This document shows, piece by piece, positions 26,231 through 32,736 of a DNA stretch of 43,827 nucleotides; the stretch's first letter is position 1, and each line of letters opens with the position of its first letter. The translations under genes and the position numbers were made by a program. Source of the stretch: Berkiella sp964502705 (GTDB lineage Bacteria > Pseudomonadota > Gammaproteobacteria > Berkiellales > Berkiellaceae); the NCBI GenBank assembly GCA_964502705.1, contig CAZCXZ010000013.1, positions 1-43,827 of the forward strand, in the 5' to 3' direction. The notes beneath the pieces are model-generated. The model ran no database searches, was not told where the DNA came from, and saw only the letters and a list, made by a program, of their open reading frames with translations.

Positions 26231-26263
26231 AAAAAACCGCGTTATATCAATGACATAACGCGG
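26231..26263 (-). terminator. Rho-independent terminator of histone-like gene
   Basis: On the minus strand CCGCGTTAT pairs with ATAACGCGG (26255-26263 and 26237-26245, loop 9 nt), followed by six T (26231-26236). It lies 17 bases after the stop. Confidence 0.9.
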
Positions 26264-26279
26264 CTTTAGAGAAGAAGTA

Positions 26280-26609
26280 TTAAGCAGCTTTCGCTTTCTT
26301 AACCGTTCTTTTCTTACGAGCTTTCGCAACTTTCTTAGCAGCAGGCTTTTTCTTAGCTACTGCTTTCTTCTTAGCAGCAGGCTTCTTTTTAGCAGCTACT
26401 TTTTTCTTAGCAGCTGGCTTTTTCTTAGCAGCAGGTTTTCTTTTAGCAGCTGGTTTCTTTTTAGCAGCTACTTTCTTAGCGCCTGCAGCTTTCTTAACCG
26501 TACGTTTTTTTGCTGTTTTGCGTGCTTTAGGAGCAGCAGCTTTAGCAGCAACTTTACGTTTGGTTTTAGCCTTGGTAGCCTTCTTTGCGGTCTTTTTACG
26601 AACTGTCAT
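26280..26609 (-). CDS. Histone H1-like Lys/Ala-rich DNA-binding protein
   Basis: 109 residues, almost wholly Lys, Ala, Arg, Pro, Val and Thr. It carries tandem AAKKKPAAKKK/VAAKKKP pentapeptide-type repeats, like the C-terminal tail of histone H1, chlamydial Hc1/Hc2 and AlgP-type proteins. Such proteins bind DNA non-specifically and compact the nucleoid or modulate transcription. GAGGAGAA upstream of the ATG is a strong Shine-Dalgarno and the terminator is strong, both suggesting high expression. A nucleoid role is the default reading; action on host chromatin is possible in an intracellular organism but unsupported by sequence alone. Confidence 0.88.
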   Translation of the reverse strand: MTVRKKTAKKATKAKTKRKVAAKAAAPKARKTAKKRTVKKAAGAKKVAAKKKPAAKRKPAAKKKPAAKKKVAAKKKPAAKKKAVAKKKPAAKKVAKARKKRTVKKAKAA

Positions 26610-27030
26610 TTAGGTTCTCCTCAGTACTAGGGTAACTATCCAAAATCTAGCACAGAAGTTTAGAAAAATAAAATAAATATACAGACTGGATCCCTTTTCT
26701 ACTTTATTTTTCTGTCCCTTTTGCGCATCTCTATCTTTTTGTTTCAATCTCCAATCGAAAAAAAATTAGATTCTGCAAGGACTTAGCGATGATGTGGTCG
26801 TTGTTCCCTCGTGGGGTGCTCAGACAAAAATATTTTAAAATATTTTTCATTTTTTTTTCATCACATCACTTTTTATTTCAAAATCGATGCTTTGTCGGTC
26901 TTGAAAGCATCCGAGTATAACCAACTTGTGTTGATCAAAACAACCCAAATGGGTCATAAGATGCTTGTTGAATTTGCATTGAAACGTTTAACAAAAGTGT
27001 ACAGTTATCATTGATGGTGTTTTTGATGGG
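26610..27030. other. Intergenic region, AT-rich
   Basis: About 420 bases upstream of the histone-like gene, so it contains its promoter. A 67-codon plus-strand frame (26811-27014) starting at GTG is mostly low-complexity; only its end (ASEYNQLVLIKTTQMGHKML) looks protein-like, and no Shine-Dalgarno is seen. It could be the tail of a decayed gene. Confidence 0.4.
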
Positions 27031-27062
27031 CGTCTTGCGATTGTTGAAGCAATCACAAGACG
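27031..27062. terminator. Hairpin between 26.6-kb and P450 genes
   Basis: CGTCTTG-c-GATTG and CAATC-a-CAAGACG form a 13-position stem with one mismatch around TTGAAG. It lies 45 bases beyond the P450 stop and probably terminates that gene; the minus-strand 3' side continues into a T/A-rich stretch. Confidence 0.6.
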
Positions 27063-27107
27063 TGTTTAGATAAGAACAACATGACTTCTTGAGAAGCACA
27101 CTAGCGA

Positions 27108-28727
27108 CTATTTGATGCCTGCTTTCAAAACCGGCTCGCTACTACTGCTGCTGGTATGCGTGTCGATAGCGGCTGGTTGCGCCAATCGATCCACTGTTCG
27201 ATCTCCTACAAGACTTGGTCCTTTGTGAGACTTTGACGATTTCCTCGCATCATATTGCAAGGTTCTGCTAGGGCCAAATTCACTTTCGTTATCTTGAGAT
27301 AATCTTCTCAATTGACCGAAATATGTCTGTTTAAACCGAGGTTCTTTAATCGCTACGGGTATTTGTTCAACTGAATCATGGGAAGTTAATATTAATTCAT
27401 TTTCCCTGAATATTTGAACCAAAGCGATCTTAAACATGGCCTCGGCAAATCCAAAGGAAGCCGGACAAACACGAGGGCCAACCGAAAATGGCACAAGCGG
27501 ATACACATTGGGTTGTAAGCTATTACCTTGATGTCGACTAGGATCAAATGTTTGCGGGTTGGGCCATTGTGCTGGGTCATGCATGACGCGGCGCAAAGGT
27601 ATAAACAGATAAGAGCGCGCTGGGATATGGACGCCATTTATGGTCCCCGCTTTAGATGCGTAACGTGCAAGGGGCGGTGAAGGCGAATAGAAACGTAAAG
27701 TCTCAAGGTAGATCTGATGCAAAAGCGGCTCGTTCTTAATTGCTGCGTAATCCAAATTAGGAGTCGATGTAGAACGAGGCAACTGTTGTAGCGCCTGACG
27801 TAATCGATTTTGTAAATCACGGTTACTAGCCAATTGTAAAACCGCCCCGGTGATAATCGTGGTAATGTTTCCTTCCACTACAAGACCTGCTAATGCATTC
27901 AGATCGGTCACATGTGCTTTGTGACGATGGGTTTTCAGAAAACCAATATAACTATCGTCTTCAGACACATTAGCAGACTGTTCGGTCAGTACGCGGTCAC
28001 TGAGTTCTTTAATTTGTTTACGAAGGCGTTCAAAGTCCTCATTACTGACCTCTTCGCGATTAAACACATAATGTTCGGCGGTTTTTAATAGTGGGACCAA
28101 TTCTTCAGGAACGTCTTTAAGGTTGAACCACCCTTGAGCGATGGCTTGGGTACATAATAGGCAGATCATATGATTGATTGATTTTTCATTCGACCAGTTT
28201 TGCATGAGTTTTTGAGTGACTTCCCAGGTAGCTGATTGTCCACGATTGCCAGTAAGGTAGTTTTTGATCCCTCTGCGTTCTTCTGTGACTTCAGGGCCAT
28301 TCATATTCACAATAGCGGGGTCACCCAGAAAATCTTTGATGGGTTCAAACAATGACCGAGCTTTAGCGTCGAACTTTCTGGGGTTGTTTTCAACGTACTC
28401 TCCGTATGAAGTTGCTTCTTTTACAAAGTTCTCGCCAGTGAATACGTAGAAATTGAATACATCTAAAGAAGGGATGCCAAGATACTTGGAGGCATAATAA
28501 CTTAACGTGTGCAATAAAGGTAAGCCAAGATAAGTTGATGCATACCCCTGCTGGCTAGCCATAGCGCGATCGGCGAGTTCTTGAAAGAAGAATTTGTCTT
28601 TTTGTTGGATAATCGCGGGCGCATCTCCTAACAGATAGCCGAGGCCCTGCGCTAATTTTCTGAATGGGTATAAACAAACATTCAGCGCTTGTGTTCCAAA
28701 AGAAGATGCTTCGATTCCTGTTTTCAT
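27108..28727 (-). CDS. Cytochrome P450
   Basis: About 539 residues from the preferred ATG at 28727 (AAGGA 7 nt upstream; ATG 28730 and GTG 28757 are alternatives, the last lying too close to a TATAAT at 28772-28777). The K-helix ExxR is ETLR near 342. The PERF-like region is FDPSRHQ near 395. The heme ligand Cys sits in FSVGPRVCPASFGFAEA near 413-429, which has Ala where the consensus FxxGxRxCxG has Gly. The I-helix GLVVEGNITTII keeps acid plus Thr. No N-terminal membrane anchor is obvious, so it may be soluble. The C-terminal 60 residues are an unusual low-complexity Ser/Arg-rich extension. Redox partners are not in the window and the substrate is unknown; it may act on host lipids or sterols. 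Confidence 0.9.
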   Translation of the reverse strand: MKTGIEASSFGTQALNVCLYPFRKLAQGLGYLLGDAPAIIQQKDKFFFQELADRAMASQQGYASTYLGLPLLHTLSYYASKYLGIPSLDVFNFYVFTGENFVKEATSYGEYVENNPRKFDAKARSLFEPIKDFLGDPAIVNMNGPEVTEERRGIKNYLTGNRGQSATWEVTQKLMQNWSNEKSINHMICLLCTQAIAQGWFNLKDVPEELVPLLKTAEHYVFNREEVSNEDFERLRKQIKELSDRVLTEQSANVSEDDSYIGFLKTHRHKAHVTDLNALAGLVVEGNITTIITGAVLQLASNRDLQNRLRQALQQLPRSTSTPNLDYAAIKNEPLLHQIYLETLRFYSPSPPLARYASKAGTINGVHIPARSYLFIPLRRVMHDPAQWPNPQTFDPSRHQGNSLQPNVYPLVPFSVGPRVCPASFGFAEAMFKIALVQIFRENELILTSHDSVEQIPVAIKEPRFKQTYFGQLRRLSQDNESEFGPSRTLQYDARKSSKSHKGPSLVGDRTVDRLAQPAAIDTHTSSSSSEPVLKAGIK

Positions 28728-28931
28728 CATAGTATCCTTACCATAGTGTATATGCACGAAACAACACTTTCATTATAGGTCATCCTTCATTAAAGATAGC
28801 AAATTAATTGCGAGATTGATCACTCAAAAAGTAATCTAACTAAACAATCTCTTGCGAGGTCTCAATTGTATTTGCCTATTTTAAATAGGTATTTGTATAA
28901 TGTTTTTGATTTAGTTAGAAAGGCACATCAA

Positions 28932-29639
28932 ATGAAGAAGCAATCTATCTATTCGTTTATAGAGCAATATGCCCCGCAACATTCGATCAAGCTTGCAGAG
29001 CATGATTTAGCACTATTAACCCATATAGATAAACTTGCTCCCAAAGATGAAGCATTGCGTGCACAGTTCTTTAAAGAATTTCTAAATGGCGCCTATGTTT
29101 TTATTCCTGACGATGGCGAGAGCTATGATGTTTTTTCCAATTTTGAACAAGTGCAATTAATTAATCGCGACTACTCTTCCAGTCATGATTCCAACGATAC
29201 CCAATATGCTTTTAGAAGTAATGTTTTAGGCGAGTGTCTATTTGGTACTCGTGAAATAGATTCGCAAAACGGTACGTGGATCCAACTAGAAGCTTATCAT
29301 ACGAGTTTAGGTCATTTACCTGCGCATCTTTATACCTATGCGGTATATGTCGTGACTGGAGAAAACTCAGGCCCTTTGGGCACATCTAGCTTCACAGAAA
29401 ACAAACCTTTTGTGTTACAAAATGTAACGGACACGTTATTTGATTTAGAAGCAGATATGATCGGCATGTGTTTACCGGATTTCAACAGCGAGCCAATTGC
29501 GCTTAATGAAGTTATATCTCAAATGACTGATGTGGCTGGAGTAGATTTAGAACCCACATTATGTCTACAAGAACCTATTCGAACACCTGTAATTCAAGAA
29601 CTCATTATTCAAGCTGCTTTCACGGCTGAATGTATTTAA
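28932..29639 (+). CDS. Hypothetical protein upstream of the double-glycine peptide cassettes
   Basis: 235 residues from ATG 28932, with AGG 8 nt upstream; an in-frame TTG at 28866 has no ribosome site. Starts MKKQSIYSFIEQYAPQ. The middle is beta-rich with aromatic and Gly residues (GTREIDSQNGTWIQLEAYH, LYTYAVYVVTGENSGPLG). No signal peptide, membrane segment or known motif. A terminator-like hairpin lies 120 bases downstream, so it is probably separate from the cassette genes despite the shared strand. Confidence 0.6.
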   Translation: MKKQSIYSFIEQYAPQHSIKLAEHDLALLTHIDKLAPKDEALRAQFFKEFLNGAYVFIPDDGESYDVFSNFEQVQLINRDYSSSHDSNDTQYAFRSNVLGECLFGTREIDSQNGTWIQLEAYHTSLGHLPAHLYTYAVYVVTGENSGPLGTSSFTENKPFVLQNVTDTLFDLEADMIGMCLPDFNSEPIALNEVISQMTDVAGVDLEPTLCLQEPIRTPVIQELIIQAAFTAECI

Positions 29640-29761
29640 AATCACAAGTCAGAAAACTAAGCAATAGCTTTGACCTACCACCTGTCTGATTTCATTTGCC
29701 ACCTGTCCTCTAAGGCCCAATGTCTCTTGCTAGTTCATTCTGTGCTTGTTACCTTTTGCTC

Positions 29762-29783
29762 GTCTGCACAGCAGACCTTTTTT
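29762..29783 (+). terminator. Terminator or attenuator before first double-glycine peptide gene
   Basis: GTCTGC (29762-29767) pairs with GCAGAC (29771-29776) around ACA, followed by C and six T. It lies 24 bases before the start of the peptide gene, so it may end the upstream transcript or act as an attenuator of the cassette. Confidence 0.7.
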
Positions 29784-29807
29784 AAAAAAATATTAAGGGG
29801 ATTTCCT

Positions 29808-30080
29808 ATGCGTCAATTAGCGACAACAGAATTATCCAATGTTTCGGGCGGTAGCGATGGCGCTCTTTTATTAGGTTTAGGATTAACAGCAGTTGGTATC
29901 GGCATGATGGCTTCATACCCAACTTATGGATACTCAGGTTATGCCTATCCCGCATACTCCTATCCTACTTACTCATACCCTGCTTACTCATATCCCGTTT
30001 GTGATCAAGTGATTACTCCCGTATTTGACTCTTACACGGGCGCATATTTGGGTGACGTGGTTGACACCTATTGCTGGTAA
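29808..30080 (+). CDS. Double-glycine leader peptide A (bacteriocin-like), Tyr-rich
   Basis: 90 residues from ATG 29808, with AAGGGG 7 nt upstream. The first 15 residues, MRQLATTELSNVSGG, are a typical double-glycine leader as used by class II bacteriocins and microcins and cut by C39-peptidase ABC exporters. The mature part (75 residues) begins with a hydrophobic Gly-rich helix (GALLLGLGLTAVGIGMMA). Then come Pro-Tyr repeats (AYPAYSYPTYSYPAYSYP), then C-X23-C spanning ITPVFDSYTGAYLGDVVDTY. Peptide B at 30618 keeps the same leader, Cys spacing and C-terminal motif. It is followed after 26 bases by an FVPGG-motif gene. Export by type I secretion is expected; no exporter is in the window. Antibacterial, signalling and surface roles are all open. 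Confidence 0.8.
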   Translation: MRQLATTELSNVSGGSDGALLLGLGLTAVGIGMMASYPTYGYSGYAYPAYSYPTYSYPAYSYPVCDQVITPVFDSYTGAYLGDVVDTYCW

Positions 30081-30106
30081 TAAGCAAATTTTAGGAGATT
30101 GATATT

Positions 30107-30535
30107 ATGGCGATTAGCAATTCAACCCGAGTGGGTGTGGCATTGTCTGTGTTTGGTGTTTCTTTGATGTTGGCAAGTGGTCCTGCAGGAATGGCATTCG
30201 GCGCAGCATTTCTCGCTAGCCTTGCAATTGTTGCAACCGTTGCGGCAGTTGCCAGCTTGTCACCCCGTACGCATTTTGGGTTTTGGCCAAGCTTTGGGTT
30301 TGGTGGTTTCTTCCACAGACCTTGGTTTGGCAGCCATTCACGTACGTTTGTGCCAGGTGGCGTGCACAACGCACCATCAAGATCGTTTTTTGGTGGCCCA
30401 TCACGCAGCACAACTTTCCATGCGGCACCTAGTTTCACACCAAGTTACCGTGCGCCTAGCACAGGGTTCTTTGGTGGATTTGGTGGCGGTACGCGTGTGA
30501 GTAGCGTATTTGTTCCCGGCGGTCTTCGTCGATAG
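30107..30535 (+). CDS. FVPGG-motif membrane-anchored protein A, Phe-Gly rich
   Basis: 142 residues, with TTAGGAGA upstream. The N-terminal ~50 hold two hydrophobic segments containing SLMLASGPAGMAFGAAF, which is conserved in paralogue B (30848). The C-terminal ~90 are rich in Phe, Gly, Ser and His, with many FG/FFGG dipeptides (FGFWPSFGFGGFF, GFFGGFGGG) and two copies of the cassette motif: TFVPGGV near 80 and VFVPGGL at the C-terminus. It is paired with peptide A upstream, as B is with B. Possible roles are immunity protein, surface anchor or assembly factor for the peptide; none can be assigned from sequence. Confidence 0.72.
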   Translation: MAISNSTRVGVALSVFGVSLMLASGPAGMAFGAAFLASLAIVATVAAVASLSPRTHFGFWPSFGFGGFFHRPWFGSHSRTFVPGGVHNAPSRSFFGGPSRSTTFHAAPSFTPSYRAPSTGFFGGFGGGTRVSSVFVPGGLRR

Positions 30536-30541
30536 CCTTCA

Positions 30542-30565
30542 CTGTGCTCAGGTAACTGGGCACAG
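30542..30565 (+). terminator. Hairpin ending cassette A
   Basis: CTGTGC-t-CAG and CTG-g-GCACAG form a 10-position stem with one T-G wobble around GTAA, just after the stop of protein A. It resembles the hairpin that ends cassette B at 31567, which supports duplication of the whole unit. Confidence 0.65.
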
Positions 30566-30617
30566 ATCCTTTACTTCCTTTAAATTGTTAATCACTAAAA
30601 GTGATAGGAGTTATATT

Positions 30618-30818
30618 ATGCGTCAATTAGAAACAACCGAATTAGCAAACATTTCCGGTGGCTCAGCAGAAGCTTTAATCGTAATCGGTGCCGGCGTTTT
30701 TGCAACAGCCGTTATTATTAGCGCTCTAAGCAGACCTTGCAGCCAAGTTGTTACCCCTGTGTTTGATCCTTACACCGGTGTGTATTTAGGTGACATGGTT
30801 GATACCTATTGCTACTAA
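30618..30818 (+). CDS. Double-glycine leader peptide B (bacteriocin-like)
   Basis: 66 residues, ATG 30618 with ATAGGAG upstream. The leader MRQLETTELANISGG differs from that of peptide A at three positions. The mature part (51 residues) starts with a hydrophobic Ala/Ile/Val helix (ALIVIGAGVFATAVIISAL), lacks the Tyr-Pro repeats of A, and then has the same C-X23-C segment spanning VTPVFDPYTGVYLGDMVDTY, ending CY. The conserved Cys pair predicts one disulfide. Start was chosen from the leader match and ribosome site. Together with the FVPGG gene 29 bases downstream it forms the second copy of the cassette. Confidence 0.82.
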   Translation: MRQLETTELANISGGSAEALIVIGAGVFATAVIISALSRPCSQVVTPVFDPYTGVYLGDMVDTYCY

Positions 30819-30847
30819 TCATTAAGTACAGATAAGGAATTTTAATC

Positions 30848-31558
30848 ATGGCAATGAATCCTAAACAAACAATCGCATTAGCTGCTGCAGCATTTGCGAT
30901 GTCCTTGATGGTTTTAGCAAGCGGTCCATTTGGTTTAACCTTTGGAATGGCATTTGCTTATAGTGGATTGTTTTCAGCGCTGTTTACGAGCTTTGCTTAT
31001 GCATTGTCTTCAATGCCGGATTCTGCACATTCATCAAGTAAGAAGAATGTCCGTAGCGAATCACCATCTGTCGTAGTTATGCCTGGCGCTACACCGGCTC
31101 CAAGAGTCGTTGTTTTGCCACAACCCATGCCAACACATAGCACCGTGTTTGTACCTGGTGGCGTGTCGAAACCTGCTCCAGTGGTTGTAGCTCCAGCTCC
31201 TGTAGCGAAGCATGTTGCATCAACGTTTGTACCAGGCGGAGTTGCGAAACCTGCGCCTAAACATGTTGCATCAACGTTTGTACCTGGTGGCGTGTCGAAA
31301 CCTGCTCCAGTGGTTGTAGCTCCAGCTCCTGTAGCGAAGCATGTTGCATCAACGTTTGTACCAGGTGGAGTTGCGAAACCTGCGCCTAAACATGTTGCAT
31401 CAACTTTTGTACCCGGTGGTGTTGCTAAACCTGCCGTTACTCCAGCGTTTCGTCATGCAACAACTGCTGGACCAAAGCATGTTAGTAGTCAGTTCGTTCC
31501 TGCTAATCCTGGTCCACAGCATGTCAGCAGCAAGTTTGTTCCAAATAAACCGCACTAA
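30848..31558 (+). CDS. FVPGG-repeat membrane-anchored protein B, Pro/Ala/Val rich
   Basis: 236 residues, with AAGGA upstream. Residues about 8-55 are two hydrophobic segments with SLMVLASGPFGLTFGMAF, matching protein A. The rest is an extended Pro/Ala/Val/Lys-rich repeat domain: five FVPGGV motifs (SKPAPVVVAPAPVAKHVAST and KPAPKHVAST linkers), then two decayed ones (QFVPANPG, KFVPNKPH). The repeat core is encoded by two nearly identical 129-bp units, so it has expanded recently. Probably anchored in the inner membrane with a long extracytoplasmic or envelope-spanning stalk. It replaces the Phe/Gly-rich tail of A, so the anchor and FVPGG motif are the conserved parts. Function unknown. Confidence 0.75.
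   Translation: MAMNPKQTIALAAAAFAMSLMVLASGPFGLTFGMAFAYSGLFSALFTSFAYALSSMPDSAHSSSKKNVRSESPSVVVMPGATPAPRVVVLPQPMPTHSTVFVPGGVSKPAPVVVAPAPVAKHVASTFVPGGVAKPAPKHVASTFVPGGVSKPAPVVVAPAPVAKHVASTFVPGGVAKPAPKHVASTFVPGGVAKPAVTPAFRHATTAGPKHVSSQFVPANPGPQHVSSKFVPNKPH
31147..31404 (+). repeat. Two tandem 129-bp direct repeats inside protein B gene
   Basis: Copies at 31147-31275 and 31276-31404 differ at about one base. Each encodes 43 residues with two FVPGGV motifs (one with an SKPAPVVVAPAPVAK linker, one with AKPAPK). A partial third copy begins at 31405. Confidence 0.9.
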
Positions 31559-31566
31559 AGCCTTTC

Positions 31567-31587
31567 GTGCCCAGTTCTACTGGGCAC
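31567..31587 (+). terminator. Hairpin ending cassette B
   Basis: GTGCCCAG (31567-31574) and CTGGGCAC (31580-31587) pair perfectly around TTCTA, 8 bases after the stop of protein B, followed by ATTTCC. Similar in sequence to the hairpin at 30542. Confidence 0.75.
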
Positions 31588-31659
31588 ATTTCCATCTCTA
31601 TTTGAACTCCTCACTGGCCGAAAACCTATTGAGTACTTAAATGAAACAAGGTTGGTATC

Positions 31660-31776
31660 TTGAAGACACTCAGTAAAATGTTTTTATTGTTAGTCATAAT
31701 GAGCTTGGTAAGTTGCGCTGTACCTGGCATCTCCTCTTACAGCGAACGTTCAGGCTTTGTTAATGCTACGCATTAA
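31660..31776 (+). CDS. Very small lipoprotein (38 residues)
   Basis: Starts at TTG 31660, with AAGG 8 nt upstream: MKTLSKMFLLLVIMSLVSCA, then PGISSYSERSGFVNATH. It has a basic N-terminus, a hydrophobic core and a lipobox (L-V-S-C) with Cys near 19, so the mature lipopeptide would be only about 20 residues. ATG at 31678 is an alternative start that shortens the signal too much. It sits between the FVPGG gene B and a second lipoprotein and may belong to the same envelope cluster. It resembles entericidin-size lipoproteins but I assign no family. Confidence 0.5.
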   Translation: MKTLSKMFLLLVIMSLVSCAVPGISSYSERSGFVNATH

Positions 31777-31854
31777 AAACCCCTCTGTGTGCCTACACTG
31801 AACTTATTTCATTTTTGTCTATGTTTATAGTTGTCTTGTAAGGAGGGACGCGGA

Positions 31855-32091
31855 ATGAACAAATTATTAAAACTCATCCCAGTAGTTGCGATGGCATCAT
31901 TGGTTGGTTGCTCAAACATGTCATCATCAGAACAACGCGTATTAAGTGGTTCTGCAATTGGTGCGGTTGGTGGTGCTGCGATTGGCGCTATTTCAGGTAA
32001 CGCAGGTGCTGGCGCATTAATTGGTGCGGGCGCAGGTGCTATCGGTGGCGCGATCTACGACAGCTCACAACGCGGATATGATGATTATTAA
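31855..32091 (+). CDS. Glycine-zipper lipoprotein
   Basis: 78 residues from ATG 31855, with AGGAGGG 7 nt upstream (an in-frame TTG at 31831 precedes the ribosome site and is rejected). Signal and lipobox: MNKLLKLIPVVAMASLVGC, so it is lipidated at Cys19. The mature part is a glycine-zipper (GAVGGAAIGAISGNAGAGAL, then GAGAGAIGGAIYD), like the OsmB/YMGG-type small outer-membrane lipoproteins that form membrane-inserted or oligomeric helices. The stop codon lies inside the stem of its terminator. An ordinary envelope-stress-type gene, possibly linked to the peptide cassettes upstream only by position. Confidence 0.85.
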   Translation: MNKLLKLIPVVAMASLVGCSNMSSSEQRVLSGSAIGAVGGAAIGAISGNAGAGALIGAGAGAIGGAIYDSSQRGYDDY

Positions 32092-32114
32092 AAACTCGAT
32101 GCAATCGAGTTTTT
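32090..32114 (+). terminator. Rho-independent terminator of glycine-zipper lipoprotein
   Basis: AAAAACTCGAT (32090-32100) pairs perfectly with ATCGAGTTTTT (32104-32114) around a 3-nt loop; the T-run completes the stem. The stop codon overlaps the 5' arm. Confidence 0.85.
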
Positions 32115-32137
32115 AATGGTTTGATTCTGCTGTTATG

Positions 32138-32171
32138 TTTGTTACCCATGTTAACCGACGTGGGTAACAAA
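32138..32171 (-). terminator. 11-bp hairpin at the end of the acetyltransferase gene
   Basis: TTTGTTACCCA and TGGGTAACAAA pair perfectly around a 12-nt loop. The stem spans the last codons and stop of the acetyltransferase on the minus strand, with A/T-rich flanks. A likely terminator. Confidence 0.6.
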
Positions 32172-32648
32172 GTTTTCCAGTGCGGGTTTCTGTAGTCGAA
32201 AGGTTACGAACTCGGTCAGTGCTCTTGCCCCAATATGTTCATAAAAAGCGAAAGCCCCTTCATTATTTTGTTCTACCCACCATTCTAAGCGATTACATTC
32301 ATTGTCGAGTGCAATTTGACCTATGTATTGGAACAGTGCTTTACCGATCCCTTGACTGCGGTTTTCCGGTAAAACATAGAGTTCATCGATGTACATGGCA
32401 TAACCATGATGATACAGACGATTGTTTTTGAGCAAAGTGTACATCGCGAAAGCAACCAGTTTGCCATCTTGGTAAGCAGTGATTGTTCGTGTTGCCTCAA
32501 GAGGATCGGTTACCATGCGCTCTAAACTCTGTTCGTTTAAGCAAAAACGTTCTAGTAAGTCCTGCATTTTGGCAAGTTCATAGGCCATGCTATAGATAGC
32601 TTTACAGTCAGTTAGTTCTGCGGCTCTGATCTCAATCTTCATATTCAT
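32151..32648 (-). CDS. GNAT-family N-acetyltransferase (diamine acetyltransferase-like)
   Basis: 165 residues with the full GNAT fold. IRAAELTDCKAIYSMAYELA is the first strand-helix, MYIDELYVLPENRSQGIGKALF holds strand beta-4 and the acetyl-CoA loop (Q/R-x-x-G-x-G), and EWWVEQNNEGAFAFYEHIGA is the C-terminal substrate/CoA helix. The E-W-x-V followed by FYE.IGA pattern resembles spermidine/spermine acetyltransferases (SSAT), so a polyamine is a reasonable but unproven substrate. ATG at 32648 or two codons later. Divergent from the diiron gene across about 90 bases, which must contain both promoters. Confidence 0.9.
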   Translation of the reverse strand: MNMKIEIRAAELTDCKAIYSMAYELAKMQDLLERFCLNEQSLERMVTDPLEATRTITAYQDGKLVAFAMYTLLKNNRLYHHGYAMYIDELYVLPENRSQGIGKALFQYIGQIALDNECNRLEWWVEQNNEGAFAFYEHIGARALTEFVTFRLQKPALENFVTHVG

Positions 32649-32736
32649 AACTACCCATTATCGTCAGTTGATGGTTCAAGCGAATTCTCGCTAAACTGAT
32701 CTCACTAGTCATCTGCAACAAGGCGTTATCATCCCG

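Noticed and set aside
26811..27014. 67-codon plus-strand frame
   Set aside because: GTG start without ribosome site, Phe/Lys-rich low-complexity first half; only a short end looks coding. Not reported as a gene.
29670..29807. N-terminal extension of the first double-glycine peptide
   Set aside because: The extension crosses a hairpin with a T-run and precedes the AAGGGG ribosome site. The paralogue starts exactly at the equivalent of 29808 (MRQL).
30216..30500. Overlapping frames within the FVPGG protein A gene
   Set aside because: Off-frame translations of a compositionally biased gene; the sense frame has the ribosome site and paralogue match.
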